The translations under genes and the position numbers were made by a program. This document shows positions 51,446 through 60,777 of a stretch of DNA of 64,000 bases, one piece after another. Each line of letters starts with the position of its first letter. The first letter of the stretch is position 1. The notes beneath the pieces are model-generated. The model had not been told where the DNA came from and made no database searches. It saw only the letters and a program-made list of their open reading frames with translations. This stretch comes from Streptomyces griseoincarnatus (lineage in GTDB: Bacteria; Actinomycetota; Actinomycetes; Streptomycetales; Streptomycetaceae). The stretch covers positions 22,915 to 86,914 of the forward strand of contig BMTH01000022.1 in NCBI GenBank assembly GCA_014649575.1, given 5' to 3'.

Positions 51446-53086
51446 ATGACTGCCACCCTCGTCGCCAAGAACCTCGCCGCCGGACACGGCGACCGCTCCC
51501 TGTTCGCCGGGCTCGACCTCGTCGTCGCGCCCGGTGACGTGATCGGCCTGGTCGGGGCCAACGGCGCCGGCAAGTCCACGCTGCTGCGCCTGCTCGCCGG
51601 GCTCGCCGCGCCCGAGGAGGGAGAGCTGCGCCTCTCCCCGCCCACCGCAACCGTCGGCCACCTCCCGCAGGAGCCGGAGCGCAGGACCGGCGAGAGCGTG
51701 CGCGCCTTCCTGGCCCGCCGCACCGGCGTCGCCGAGGCGCAGCACGCCATGGACGAGGCGACCCAGGGCCTGGTCGACGGTGCCCCCGGCGCGGACGACG
51801 CCTACGCCTCCGCCCTCGAACGCTGGCTCGCGCTGGGCGGCGCCGACCTCGACGAGCGCGCCGAGGAGGTCGCCGCCACGCTCGGCCTGGACGTCGGCCT
51901 CGACCAGCGGATGACCGCCCTCTCCGGCGGGCAGGCGGCCCGCGCCGGACTCGCCTCGCTCCTGCTGTCCCGCTACGACGTCTTCCTGCTCGACGAGCCG
52001 ACCAACGACCTCGACCTGGACGGGCTCGAACGCCTGGAACGGTTCGTGGGCGGGCTGCGCTCCGGCACGGTCGTCGTCAGCCACGACCGCGAGTTCCTCT
52101 CCCGCACGGTGACCAAGGTTCTCGAACTCGACCTGGCCCAGCGCCAGATCAACCTCTACGGCGGCGGCTACGACGCCTACCTGGAGGAGCGAGAGGTGGC
52201 CCGCCGGCACGCCCGCGACGAGTACGAGGAGTACGCCGACAAGCGCGCCGCCCTCCAGGACCGGGCGCAGACGCAGCGCGCCTGGATGGACAAGGGGGTG
52301 AAGAACGCGCGCCGCAAGGCGGGGAACGACAACGACAAGATCGGCCGCAAGTTCCGCAGCGAGGCCAGTGAGAAGCAGGCCGCCAAGGCCCGGCAGACGC
52401 AGCGCATGATCGAGCGCCTGGAGGTCGTCGAGGAGCCGCGCAAGGAGTGGGAGCTGCGCATGGAGATCGCGGCGGCCCCGCGCTCCGGCGCCGTGGTCGC
52501 GAGCCTGCGGGACGCCGTCGTCCGCCGGGACGGCTTCACCCTCGGCCCGGTGACCCTCCAGATCGACTGGGCCGACCGGGTCGCGGTGACCGGCGCGAAC
52601 GGCGCCGGCAAGTCCACCCTGCTCGGCGCCCTGCTGGGCCGCGTGCCGCTCGGCGAGGGCCACGCCGCCCTGGGCTCGGGCGTGCTGCTGGGGGAGGTCG
52701 ACCAGGCCCGCGCGCTGTTCCACGGCCCGGAGACCCTGCTGGACGCCTTCCGTCCCTCGGTGCCGGAGCTTGAGCCGGCGGACATCCGCACGCTGCTCGC
52801 CAAGTTCGGTCTGAAGGCGGAGCACGTGCTGCGCCCCGCGGCGACCCTGTCACCGGGGGAGCGCACCCGTGCCGCCCTCGCCCTGCTCCAGGGGCGGGGC
52901 GTCAATCTCCTCGTCCTGGACGAGCCGACCAACCACCTCGACCTGCCCGCCATCGAGCAGCTGGAGTCCGCCCTCGACGCCTACGAGGGCACGCTGCTGC
53001 TGGTCACGCACGACCGCCGCATGCTGGACGCGGTCCATGTGACCCGTCGTCTGCACCTCACCGACGGCGCCGTGACCGAACTCTGA
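51446..53086 (+). CDS. ABC-F family ATP-binding protein
   Basis: A 546-residue soluble ABC-F protein with two ATPase domains: Walker A GLVGANGAGKST and VTGANGAGKST, signatures LSGGQAARAGLA and LSPGERTRAALA, and Walker B LLDEPTNDLDLDG and LVLDEPTNHLDLP. The linker (RAWMDKGVKNARRKAGNDNDKIGRK) is Lys/Arg-rich. Unlike the gene at 30281 there is no long leader or attenuator; TAGGAT lies 10 bp before the ATG. It is likely a housekeeping translation factor of the family, though a resistance role cannot be excluded. Confidence 0.9.
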   Translation: MTATLVAKNLAAGHGDRSLFAGLDLVVAPGDVIGLVGANGAGKSTLLRLLAGLAAPEEGELRLSPPTATVGHLPQEPERRTGESVRAFLARRTGVAEAQHAMDEATQGLVDGAPGADDAYASALERWLALGGADLDERAEEVAATLGLDVGLDQRMTALSGGQAARAGLASLLLSRYDVFLLDEPTNDLDLDGLERLERFVGGLRSGTVVVSHDREFLSRTVTKVLELDLAQRQINLYGGGYDAYLEEREVARRHARDEYEEYADKRAALQDRAQTQRAWMDKGVKNARRKAGNDNDKIGRKFRSEASEKQAAKARQTQRMIERLEVVEEPRKEWELRMEIAAAPRSGAVVASLRDAVVRRDGFTLGPVTLQIDWADRVAVTGANGAGKSTLLGALLGRVPLGEGHAALGSGVLLGEVDQARALFHGPETLLDAFRPSVPELEPADIRTLLAKFGLKAEHVLRPAATLSPGERTRAALALLQGRGVNLLVLDEPTNHLDLPAIEQLESALDAYEGTLLLVTHDRRMLDAVHVTRRLHLTDGAVTEL

Positions 53087-53089
53087 GCC

Positions 53090-53120
53090 GGTCCCGGGCC
53101 CCGCACGGGGACCCGGGACC
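53090..53120. terminator. Bidirectional terminator between ABC-F and tex
   Basis: GGTCCCGGG-CCCC, loop GCAC, GGGG-A-CCCGGGACC: a 13-bp stem with one bulged A between the two convergent stops. Confidence 0.88.
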
Positions 53121-53132
53121 GCGCTCCACCGC

Positions 53133-55523
53133 TCAGCGGCGGCCGCTCCTCGGGTCCAGCAGACCCGCGCGGCGCAGGGCGTCCGCCATCGCGCTGTTGG
53201 CCGGGGCGGGCGCCTGACGCGCACGGTTGCCACCGCCATCGCCACCGCCGCGGCCGTCCTGGCGCTGCCGGCCGCCCTGGCGCTGCTGCGGGGGCCGCCC
53301 GCCGCGCTGCCTGCGCTCGCCGCCCTCCTGCCCGCTCCGCGGGGCCGCCTCGTCGTCCAGACGCAGCGTCAGCGAGATCCGCTTGCGCGGGATGTCGACG
53401 TCCAGCACCTTCACCTTGACGATGTCGCCCGGCTTCACCACGTCCCGCGGGTCCTTGACGAACGTCTTCGACATCGCGGACACGTGCACCAGGCCGTCCT
53501 GGTGGACGCCGACGTCGACGAACGCGCCGAACGCGGCCACGTTCGTCACCACGCCCTCCAGGATCATCCCGGAGGACAGGTCGGAGATCTTCTCCACGCC
53601 CTCCTTGAAGGCGGCGGTCTTGAACGCCGGACGCGGGTCGCGGCCCGGCTTCTCCAGCTCCTTGAGGATGTCGGACACGGTCGGCAGACCGAAGGTGTCG
53701 TCCACGAAGTCCTGCGGGCGCAGTGAGCGCAGCACCGCCGTGTTGCCGACGAGCGAGGCCACCTCCTGCCCGGTGGTCTTCACCATCCGCCGGACCACCG
53801 GGTACGCCTCGGGGTGCACGCTGGAGGCGTCCAGCGGGTCGCCGCCGCGGATCCGCAGGAAGCCCGCGCACTGCTCGTACGCCTTCGGGCCGAGGCGGGC
53901 CACCTTCTTCAGCTCGGAGCGGGACGTGAACGGGCCGTTGGAGTCGCGGTGCGCCACGATGTTCTCCGCGAGACCGGAGGAGATGCCGGACACCCGGGCG
54001 AGCAGCGGGGCGGACGCGGTGTTGACGTCCACGCCGACGCCGTTCACACAGTCCTCGACGACCGCGTCCAGCGAACGCGACAGCTTCACCTCGGACAGGT
54101 CGTGCTGGTACTGGCCGACGCCGATCGACTTCGGGTCGATCTTCACCAGCTCCGCCAGCGGGTCCTGGAGGCGGCGGGCGATGGACACCGCACCGCGCAG
54201 CGACACGTCCATGTCGGGCAGCTCCTGCGAGGCGAACGCGGACGCCGAGTACACGGAGGCGCCCGCCTCGGACACCATCACCTTCGTCAGCTTCAGCTCG
54301 GGGTGCTTGGCGATGAGCTCACCGGCGAGCTTGTCGGTCTCGCGGGACGCCGTGCCGTTGCCGATGGCGATCAGCTCGACCGCGTGCTCCTTCGCCAGCC
54401 GTGCCAGCTTGGCGATCGCCTCGTCCCAGCGGTTCGCCGGGACATGCGGGTGGATGACGTCCGTGGCGACGACCTTGCCGGTCGCGTCGACCACCGCGAC
54501 CTTCACACCGGTGCGGAATCCGGGGTCGAGGCCGAGCGTCGCGCGCGTCCCGGCCGGGGCGGCGAGCAGCAGGTCGCGCAGGTTGGCGGCGAAGACCCGC
54601 ACTGCCTCGTCCTCGGCGGCCGTGCGCAGCCGCAGGCGGAGGTCGATGCCCAGGTGCACCAGGACGCGTGTGCGCCAGGCCCAGCGGACCGTGTCCAGCA
54701 GCCACTTGTCGCCCGGGCGGCCCCGGTCGGCGATCCCGAACCGCTGGGCGACGATGCCCTCGTACGACGACGGGCCGTCGGTGGGCTCCTCCGGCTCCAG
54801 AACGAGGTCGAGGACCTCCTCCTTCTCGCCGCGCAGCATCGCCAGCACCCGGTGCGAGGGCAGCTCGGTGAACGGCTCGGAGAAGTCGAAGTAGTCGGCG
54901 AACTTGGCGCCCGCCTCCTCCTTGCCCTCCCGCACCTTCGCCGCCAGCCGACCGCGTACCCACATGCGCTCGCGCAGCTCGCCGATCAGGTCGGCGTCCT
55001 CGGAGAAGCGCTCGGTGAGGATGGCGCGCGCGCCGTCCAGCGCGGCCTGCGGATCGGCGACGCCCTTCTCGGCGTCCACGAACGCGGCGGCCGCGGCGAG
55101 GGGCTCGACACCGGGATCGGTGAGCAGCCCTTCCGCCAACGGCTCAAGGCCCGCCTCGCGGGCGATCTGCGCCTTGGTGCGCCGCTTGGGCTTGAACGGC
55201 AGGTAGATGTCCTCCAGGCGCGCCTTGGTCTCCGCGCCCCGGATGCGGGCCTCGAGCTCCTCGGTGAGCTTGCCCTGCTCACGCACCGAGTCGAGAATCG
55301 CCGAGCGGCGCTCCTCCAGCTCCCGCAGATAGCGCAGCCGCTCCTCGAGCGTGCGCAGCTGCGCATCGTCGAGCATCTCGGTCGCTTCCTTGCGGTAGCG
55401 GGCGATGAAGGGCACCGTCGAACCGCCGTCGAGCAGTTCCACGGCGGCCCTGACCTGCCGCTCCCGTACGCCGAGTTCCTCGGCGATCCTGCCTTCGATG
55501 GACCCTGCGAGGGGTGTCGTCAC
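53133..55523 (-). CDS. tex: Tex, S1-domain transcription accessory/RNA-binding protein
   Basis: A 796-residue Tex protein. The N-terminal helical domain (IAEELGVRERQVRAAVELLDGG), YqgF-like RNase-H fold (ATLGLDPGFRTGVKVAVVD), tandem helix-hairpin-helix region (SAPLLARVSGISSGLAENIV) and S1 domain (GVVTNVAAFGAFVDVGVHQDG, near residue 645) are in the standard order. The C-terminus has an Arg/Gln/Gly-rich extension (PPQQRQGGRQRQDGRGGG), longer than in non-actinomycete homologues. The GTG at 55523 was chosen because TTPLAGSIEGRIAEELG is the usual start. Tex binds RNA and RNA polymerase and is linked to transcription fidelity and stress survival. Confidence 0.94.
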   Translation of the reverse strand: MTTPLAGSIEGRIAEELGVRERQVRAAVELLDGGSTVPFIARYRKEATEMLDDAQLRTLEERLRYLRELEERRSAILDSVREQGKLTEELEARIRGAETKARLEDIYLPFKPKRRTKAQIAREAGLEPLAEGLLTDPGVEPLAAAAAFVDAEKGVADPQAALDGARAILTERFSEDADLIGELRERMWVRGRLAAKVREGKEEAGAKFADYFDFSEPFTELPSHRVLAMLRGEKEEVLDLVLEPEEPTDGPSSYEGIVAQRFGIADRGRPGDKWLLDTVRWAWRTRVLVHLGIDLRLRLRTAAEDEAVRVFAANLRDLLLAAPAGTRATLGLDPGFRTGVKVAVVDATGKVVATDVIHPHVPANRWDEAIAKLARLAKEHAVELIAIGNGTASRETDKLAGELIAKHPELKLTKVMVSEAGASVYSASAFASQELPDMDVSLRGAVSIARRLQDPLAELVKIDPKSIGVGQYQHDLSEVKLSRSLDAVVEDCVNGVGVDVNTASAPLLARVSGISSGLAENIVAHRDSNGPFTSRSELKKVARLGPKAYEQCAGFLRIRGGDPLDASSVHPEAYPVVRRMVKTTGQEVASLVGNTAVLRSLRPQDFVDDTFGLPTVSDILKELEKPGRDPRPAFKTAAFKEGVEKISDLSSGMILEGVVTNVAAFGAFVDVGVHQDGLVHVSAMSKTFVKDPRDVVKPGDIVKVKVLDVDIPRKRISLTLRLDDEAAPRSGQEGGERRQRGGRPPQQRQGGRQRQDGRGGGDGGGNRARQAPAPANSAMADALRRAGLLDPRSGRR

Positions 55524-55628
55524 GTTCCCGTACCGCCTTCTCCACTGAGGTTGCGCGGCAATTGTGGCAGGTGACGACGACAATCGGGGATCAGGGCGGC
55601 GACGCGCCCCGAGACCCCCCGGGCGGAC

Positions 55629-55760
55629 TCAGGCGCGACGCCCGCGCGCGGTGGAGGACGCGCCTCCGAACAGCCGGGCGAGCGCCCGGAACGGCAGGGT
55701 CACGACGGTGGCGACGGCGCCGCCGATCTGGCGCAGTACGTCTGCGATGGCACGGAACAC
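55629..55760 (-). CDS. LPFR-motif small protein (43 aa)
   Basis: A 43-codon gene beginning at a GTG with AAAGGGGAG 4 bp upstream. The product has an amphipathic/hydrophobic helix (FRAIADVLRQIGGAVATVV), the motif TLPFRALARLFGG and a basic tail. This is the pattern of the LPFR small proteins found across Streptomyces. The function is unknown; it is too short for most automatic callers, and a longer frame to 55820 has no ribosome site. Confidence 0.75.
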   Translation of the reverse strand: MFRAIADVLRQIGGAVATVVTLPFRALARLFGGASSTARGRRA

Positions 55761-55846
55761 GTATCTCCCCTTTCGTCGTCCGGCCCCTCCGGCCGGACAC
55801 CCTGCGGGTACCTCGTCCACGCTTCAACATGCCCCCTGCGGTCCTC

Positions 55847-55966
55847 CGGTCCCGCGCGGGGGCATGGCGGGAGGCGATGTGCCGCGCCTTCGTCCGGACC
55901 CTCGGCGTCTCACCGGCGGAGTACCGCCGCCGCTTCCACCCGGCTCCCGCGCTCGCCCGGGACTGA
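55847..55966 (+). pseudogene. AraC/GlxA-type regulator, C-terminal remnant
   Basis: The last 39 codons before a TGA at 55964-55966 read WREAMCRAFVRTLGVSPAEY-RRRF, the second helix-turn-helix end of an AraC-family protein (normal form: ESLRRAFRRTLGVSPAEYRRRF). No AraC sequence precedes it. GlxA-type AraC regulators usually neighbour DJ-1/PfpI genes, as here. Confidence 0.6.
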
Positions 55967-56017
55967 ACGCCCTTTCCCGACCACCCGCACCGGTCACCCG
56001 CACCAGAAAGGCCTCCG

Positions 56018-56653
56018 ACGCAGATCGCCGTCGTTCTCCTCGACCGCTTCACCGCACTCGACGCCGTGGGCCCTCACGAGATGCTCGTCCGCCTTCCCGG
56101 CGCCGAGACCGTCCTGGTCGCCGAGCGGCCCGGCCCGGTCCGCAACGACGCCGGAACCCTCGCGCTCGCCGCCGACCGCTCCCTGGCCCACGTACCGCGC
56201 CCCGACGTCGTCGTGGTCCCCGGCGGGCCCGGCCAGTCCGCGCAGATGGACAACGAGGCGCTGCTCGACCGGCTGCGCGCCGCCGACGCCTCCAGCACCT
56301 GGACCGCGTCCGTGTGCACGGGCTCGCTGCTGCTCGCGGCGGCCGGACTGCTCCGTGGACGCCGGGCCGCCTCCCACTGGCTCGCGCTCGGCCACCTCGA
56401 GCGGTACGGCGCCGAGGCAACCGGGGAACGGGTGGTCACCGACGGCAAGTACGTCACCGCGGCCGGCGTCTCCTCCGGCACCGACACGGGGCTCACCCTG
56501 CTCGGCCGTCCCGCCGGCGACGAGCACGCGCAGGCCGTCCAGCCGCTCACCGAGTACGACCCGCGCCCGCCCTACGACGCGGGCCCGCCGCGCAAGGCCC
56601 CCGCGCACCTCGTCGAGGAGTTCCGGAAGAAGAGCCGGTTCATCCTGACGTGA
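56018..56653 (+). CDS. DJ-1/PfpI family protein, apparent ACG start
   Basis: A 211-residue DJ-1/PfpI (GATase1-like) protein: QIAVVLLDRFTALDAVGPHEML at the start, VVVVPGGPGQ, the nucleophile elbow ASVCTGSLLLAAAGLL (Cys100) and SSGTDTGLTLLG. The natural N-terminus begins at ACG 56018-56020, which follows AGAAAGG by 6 bp; no ATG, GTG or TTG exists in this position. The next in-frame start is the GTG at 56066, inside the first beta-alpha unit. Either ACG is used or the start codon has mutated. Homologues act as isonitrile hydratases or chaperone-like enzymes. Confidence 0.8.
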   Translation, partial: TQIAVVLLDRFTALDAVGPHEMLVRLPGAETVLVAERPGPVRNDAGTLALAADRSLAHVPRPDVVVVPGGPGQSAQMDNEALLDRLRAADASSTWTASVCTGSLLLAAAGLLRGRRAASHWLALGHLERYGAEATGERVVTDGKYVTAAGVSSGTDTGLTLLGRPAGDEHAQAVQPLTEYDPRPPYDAGPPRKAPAHLVEEFRKKSRFILT

Positions 56654-57398
56654 CCGCGTTCCAGGTGAACCGCGGCGCCCTGCGCTCCAGGAACGCCGCC
56701 ACCCCCTCCGCGGTGTCCTCGCTCGCGGCGGCCGCCTTGTGCCAGTGGTCGTCGCGGTCGGTGCGGCCGTCGGCGAACTCCTTCGCCGCCGCCTGCGTCA
56801 GCAGCGACCGGGACGCCAGGACCCGGGTGAACTCCGCGACCCGCGCGTCCAGTCCGCCCGCTGGCAGCACCTCGTCCACCAGCCCCGCGCGCAGCGCCCG
56901 CTCCGTGCCGATCAGCTCGCCCGAGAAGAGGAGGTACTTCGCGGTCGCCGGGCCCACCAGCGACACCAGCCGCCGGGTCGCCGAGGACGGGTAGACGATG
57001 CCGAGCCTCGCCGGAGTCACCCCGAAGAGCGCGCCCTCCTCGGCGAACCGCAGGTCGCAGGCGGCCGCGAGCTGCGCCCCGCCGCCGACGCAGTGCCCGC
57101 GCACGGCGGCCAGGGTCGGCTTGGGAAAGGCCGCAAGGGCCTCCTCGGCGGCGACGGCCAGCCGCTGCGCCTCGAGCGGCGACCCCTGCAGCGTGAAGAT
57201 GTCCGCCCCGGCGCAGAAGGTGTTGCCGTCGCCGGTGAGCACCAGCGCCCGCACGGCCGGATCCTCCGCCAGCGCGCCGAGCAGCGGGGGCAGGGACGCC
57301 CACATCGCGGCCGTCATCGCGTTGCGCTTCGCGGGATGACGGACGACGACCGTGGCGACCGAGGCGGTCACGCTGTGCAGCAGCTTCGGCTCCTCCAT
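56640..57398 (-). CDS. Enoyl-CoA hydratase/isomerase family protein
   Basis: A crotonase-fold protein of 252 residues. The first oxyanion-hole segment is GNTFCAGADIFTLQG and the second is AAVRGHCVGGGAQLAAACDLRFA. GIVYPSSATRRL follows where hydratases carry the second catalytic Glu; the acidic residue is not evident, so an isomerase or other crotonase activity is possible. The ATG at 57398 has TAGCAT 7 bp upstream and no ribosome site, hence leaderless. Its 3' end overlaps the convergent DJ-1 gene by 14 bp. Confidence 0.88.
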   Translation of the reverse strand: MEEPKLLHSVTASVATVVVRHPAKRNAMTAAMWASLPPLLGALAEDPAVRALVLTGDGNTFCAGADIFTLQGSPLEAQRLAVAAEEALAAFPKPTLAAVRGHCVGGGAQLAAACDLRFAEEGALFGVTPARLGIVYPSSATRRLVSLVGPATAKYLLFSGELIGTERALRAGLVDEVLPAGGLDARVAEFTRVLASRSLLTQAAAKEFADGRTDRDDHWHKAAAASEDTAEGVAAFLERRAPRFTWNAVTSG

Positions 57399-57529
57399 GC
57401 GCCGGATGCTATCCGCCGCGGTCACCGCCCCGGACGGCGGGCCGGGGCCCGGCGTTACGACGGCCGAGGGCGGGGGACACGAGGGAGCGGAAGCGTAGGG
57501 AACCGGGGGACCAGACCCAGGAGGCAGCC

Positions 57530-58111
57530 ATGACCAGGTCCACCGGAGCGGCGGGCCCGCGGGGCGACACGGCGAAACTGAAGCGCGGCTTCGGCATCCT
57601 CGCCGTGCTCGGGGTGATCCTCGTCGTCGCCGGGCTGATCGGCCTGATCTACACGGCCGCCGCCACGCTCACCACGATGCTGCTCTTCGGCTGGCTGCTG
57701 CTGGTCGGCGGCCTCGTCGGGCTGCTGCACGCGGTGCAGGCGCGGCACACGAACTTCTTCTGGCTGGGCGTGGTCGTCGCCGCTCTGAACATCGCGGCCG
57801 GAGTGGTGATCATCAAGACGCCGGAGGCCGCGGCCGAGGCGCTGACCATGTTCGCGGCGCTGCTGTTCCTGACCGGCGGCGTGTTCCGGCTGGTCGGCAG
57901 CCTGGTGGTGCGCGGCCCGCAGTTCGGCTGGACGCTGGTGCAGGGCGCCTTCGGCCTGCTCCTCGGCATCCTGGTCCTGGCCACCTGGCCGAGCAGCAGC
58001 AAGTACGTCATCGGCACGTTCTTCTCGCTGTCCCTGCTGTTCGACGGGCTGGGACTGATCGCCACCGGCTACGGCGGCCGGCGCATCGTGGGCATGGTCG
58101 CCGGCAAGTAG
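57530..58111 (+). CDS. HdeD-like DUF308 membrane protein
   Basis: A 193-residue integral membrane protein with about six short spans in three hairpins (GILAVLGVILVVAGLIGLI, MLLFGWLLLVGGLVGLL, and so on), the HdeD/DUF308 layout. AGGAGG precedes the ATG by 7 bp. In enterobacteria HdeD is linked to acid resistance; no such role is established in Streptomyces. Confidence 0.88.
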   Translation: MTRSTGAAGPRGDTAKLKRGFGILAVLGVILVVAGLIGLIYTAAATLTTMLLFGWLLLVGGLVGLLHAVQARHTNFFWLGVVVAALNIAAGVVIIKTPEAAAEALTMFAALLFLTGGVFRLVGSLVVRGPQFGWTLVQGAFGLLLGILVLATWPSSSKYVIGTFFSLSLLFDGLGLIATGYGGRRIVGMVAGK

Positions 58112-58279
58112 CGGGCGCCGGAACAGCCGGGAACAGGAAGAGCAACCGGAACGGCACAGACCGGACCCGAACGGTCCCGCGCTCGACCGAGTCGGGCGTG
58201 AACGGTCGGAAGCGCTCGATATCTGCTGACTTGTGTTCAGCGTGGAAGGGCGGAGGCGATCGGTCCCAACACTCGACGT

Positions 58280-58741
58280 GTGGTGACAATCGAGCGTGAG
58301 GGTGGCGATCCGCTGCCGTACGAAGGTGTCTGGCGGTTCACCGCCCCTGCCGTGGACGCCTCGGTGCCACAGGCCCGGCACGCCGTGCGGGACCTGCTGC
58401 TGCGGCAGGGGGTGCCGGTCGCGGACGACGTGGTGCAGGGGCTGCTGCTGATCGTCTCCGAACTGGTCACCAACGCGGTCAAACACGCGGCTCTGCTGTC
58501 CCCGATGCTCGCCGTCGAGGTCGCGGTGGGCGCCGAGTGGGTCCGGGTGTCCGTGGAGGACAACCATCCGTACCGCCCCACCGCCCTGGAGAACGACTAC
58601 GGCCGCACCGGCGGCCGGGGACTGCTGCTGGTGCGCGAGATCACGCGCGAGGCAGGCGGGGCCTGCGAGGTGGAGCACACCTCCACCGGCGGCAAGGTGA
58701 TCTGGGCCGCCCTGCCGCTCAAGCCCGCGCAGACCTACTGA
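58280..58741 (+). CDS. RsbW-like HATPase_c ATP-binding protein
   Basis: A 153-residue single-domain GHKL ATPase like the anti-sigma/SpoIIAB-type regulators that are abundant in Streptomyces. The N-box is IVSELVTNAVKHA, G1 is VSVEDN, and G2 is GRTGGRGLLLVREI. There are two adjacent GTG codons at the start and no clear ribosome site, so the exact N-terminus is uncertain. No sigma factor or anti-anti-sigma gene is adjacent, so its partner is unknown. Confidence 0.88.
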   Translation: MVTIEREGGDPLPYEGVWRFTAPAVDASVPQARHAVRDLLLRQGVPVADDVVQGLLLIVSELVTNAVKHAALLSPMLAVEVAVGAEWVRVSVEDNHPYRPTALENDYGRTGGRGLLLVREITREAGGACEVEHTSTGGKVIWAALPLKPAQTY

Positions 58742-58826
58742 CCGCGGAGTACCGCGCCCGCGCCCCGCCGGACGGGACGCACCCCCCGCCCCTCCACAGG
58801 ACGGGACGCGCCGTACGGCGTCGCCG

Positions 58827-59420
58827 TCACCACCCGGCCGACGGGCCCGTCAGCTCCCGCACGGCGGGCCGCGCCGCGTCCAGCACGGTCATGAACCACG
58901 CCGAGAAGGTGTCCTTCGCGTGCCGCTCCGCCAGGTCCTCGGGCGTCACGAACGCCGTGGCGGCGACCTCGTTCCCGTCGGGCCGCACCGTCGACTGCAC
59001 CATGCCGACGAAGAGGTGGTTGTACTCCTGCTCCACCAGGCCCGAGACAGGGTCCGGGTGGTTGTAGCGGACCGTGCCCGCCTCCGCCATCAGCGACGGA
59101 GACACCCCCAGCTCCTCGTACGTCCGCCGGGCCGCCGCCGCGAACGGCGCCTCGCCCGGGTACGGGTGGCCGCAGCAGGTGTTCGACCACACGCCGGGGG
59201 AGTGGTACTTGCCGAGCGCCCGCTGCTGGAGCAGCAGCCGGCCGCGCTCGTCGAAGAGGAACACGGAGAAGGCCCGGTGCAGCTGTCCGGGCGGCTGATG
59301 GGCGGAGAGCTTCTCCGCGGTGCCGACCGTCACGCCTTCCTCGTCGACCAGTTCCAGCAAAATCGGCTCGGCGGTGCCGCTCGACGGGCTGTTCGTCGCG
59401 GTGGCAGGTGTGATCGGCAT
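58827..59420 (-). CDS. idi: Isopentenyl-diphosphate delta-isomerase, type I
   Basis: A 197-residue Nudix-fold isomerase. The active-site Cys lies in WSNTCCGHPYPGE; the Nudix helix is AARRTYEELGV; the metal-binding region continues with EQEYNHLFVG and the end has FSAWFMTVL. The ATG at 59420 was preferred over 59426 because GAAGG then lies 6 bp upstream. It interconverts IPP and DMAPP for terpenoid synthesis. It is followed on the + side by a 330-bp gap to the next gene. Confidence 0.94.
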   Translation of the reverse strand: MPITPATATNSPSSGTAEPILLELVDEEGVTVGTAEKLSAHQPPGQLHRAFSVFLFDERGRLLLQQRALGKYHSPGVWSNTCCGHPYPGEAPFAAAARRTYEELGVSPSLMAEAGTVRYNHPDPVSGLVEQEYNHLFVGMVQSTVRPDGNEVAATAFVTPEDLAERHAKDTFSAWFMTVLDAARPAVRELTGPSAGW

Positions 59421-59750
59421 ACCCATCCTTCACTCGGTGTTCGCGCCCCAGTCTGCCGCACGAATCCGGCACTCCCGGCACTCCGGTCCTCTCCCGCATG
59501 TCCCGCCCCCGGCGCGACGGGCGGCGACGGCGGCAGCCGGACGGCCCCGGATACGCGTCGATCGTGCCCGTGTGAGGCGTCGGAAATGCGCGTGTACGGC
59601 ACCTGTCGGCGCCCGTCGGAAGGAGGAGACCCCCTCACCGGGGCGGAAGGCTGCCTTCCCCGGCGCGTCGGCGCACCCGGGGGCGTGCGCGGCCCCGCGC
59701 GCGACACCTGGGTGCCGCGTGACACCGGTGGACGGGGAGTCCCAGGCGCC
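59421..59750. other. Gene-free stretch between idi and the zinc exporter
   Basis: No convincing coding sequence was found on either strand. It contains the idi promoter region and a short GGAAGG-CTG-CCTTCC palindrome near 59646-59660; otherwise I see nothing distinctive. Confidence 0.5.
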
Positions 59751-60689
59751 TCAGTGGCACAGGCGCGCCTCGTGCTGCGCGTGCCCGCTGGGCTCCAGCT
59801 GGAAGGTGCAGTGCTGCACGTCGAAGTGGTCGCCCAGGCAGTCCTGCAGCTCGTGCAGCATCTTCTCGTGCCCGATCGCGTTCAGCGTGTCCGCGCTGAC
59901 CACCACGTGCGCGGAGAGCACCGGCATCCCCGAGGTGATCGTCCAGGCGTGCAGGTCGTGCACGTCCTCCACCCCCGGCGTGTTCAGGATGTGCGCCCGC
60001 ACCTCCGTCATGTCCACGCCCTTGGGCGCCGCCTCCAGCAGCACGTCGAGCGTCTCGCGCAGCAGCCTCAGCGTGCGCGGCACGATCATCAGCGCGATGA
60101 CCAGGGAGGCGATCGGGTCGGCGGCCGTCCAGCCGGTGGTGACGATCACCAGCGCGGCCACGATCACCGTGACCGAGCCGAGCGCGTCCGCAGCCACCTC
60201 CAGGAAGGCGCCGCGTACGTTCAGGCTCTCCTTCTGCCCCCGCATCAGCAGCGACAGCGACACCAGGTTGGCGGCCAGGCCGACGGCGCCGAACACCATC
60301 GCCAGGCCGCCCTCGGTGGCCGCGGGTGTGATGAACCGCTGGACCGCCTCGTACAGGACGTAGCCGCCGACGCCGAGCAGCAGCAGGCAGTTGGCCAGCG
60401 CCGCGAGGATCTCCGCGCGGGCCAGCCCGAAGGTGCGCCGCTCGCTCGGCGGCCGGCCCGCGAAGTGGATGGCGAGCAGCGCCATCCCCAGCCCCAGGGC
60501 GTCGGTCGCCATGTGGGCGGCGTCGGCGACCAGGGCGAGCGAGTCGGCCAGCATGCCGCCGACGATCTGCACGACCATGACGAAGACCGTGATCCCCAGC
60601 GCGATCCGCAGCCTCCCCCGGTAGGCCGCGCTGACCGTGCCGCCCGACGGCGCCCCGTGCGCGTGCCCGTGATCGTGGCCTGCCCCCAT
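59751..60689 (-). CDS. zitB: Cation diffusion facilitator (zinc exporter, ZitB-like)
   Basis: A 312-residue CDF transporter with six membrane spans. It begins with a His-rich stretch (GHDHGHAHG) and ends with another His-containing tail (SGHAQHEARLCH). Transport-site residues are visible in DAAHMATDALGLGMAL (His/Asp of helix 2) and EVAADALGSV with DPIASL (helix 5). The C-terminal domain has VHDLHAWTITSG. It should export Zn2+ using the proton gradient. A Zur-box-like element lies upstream (60778-60792), and I recall a Zur-activated zitB next to idi in S. coelicolor. Confidence 0.9.
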   Translation of the reverse strand: MGAGHDHGHAHGAPSGGTVSAAYRGRLRIALGITVFVMVVQIVGGMLADSLALVADAAHMATDALGLGMALLAIHFAGRPPSERRTFGLARAEILAALANCLLLLGVGGYVLYEAVQRFITPAATEGGLAMVFGAVGLAANLVSLSLLMRGQKESLNVRGAFLEVAADALGSVTVIVAALVIVTTGWTAADPIASLVIALMIVPRTLRLLRETLDVLLEAAPKGVDMTEVRAHILNTPGVEDVHDLHAWTITSGMPVLSAHVVVSADTLNAIGHEKMLHELQDCLGDHFDVQHCTFQLEPSGHAQHEARLCH

Positions 60690-60777
60690 GCCCGCCGCCG
60701 CCCTTCCGTCGCGCCCCAGCCGCTGCCCTTCCGCAGCACAGTGAACTACGGGGCAGGGGTATCAGGCAACGCGGCAC

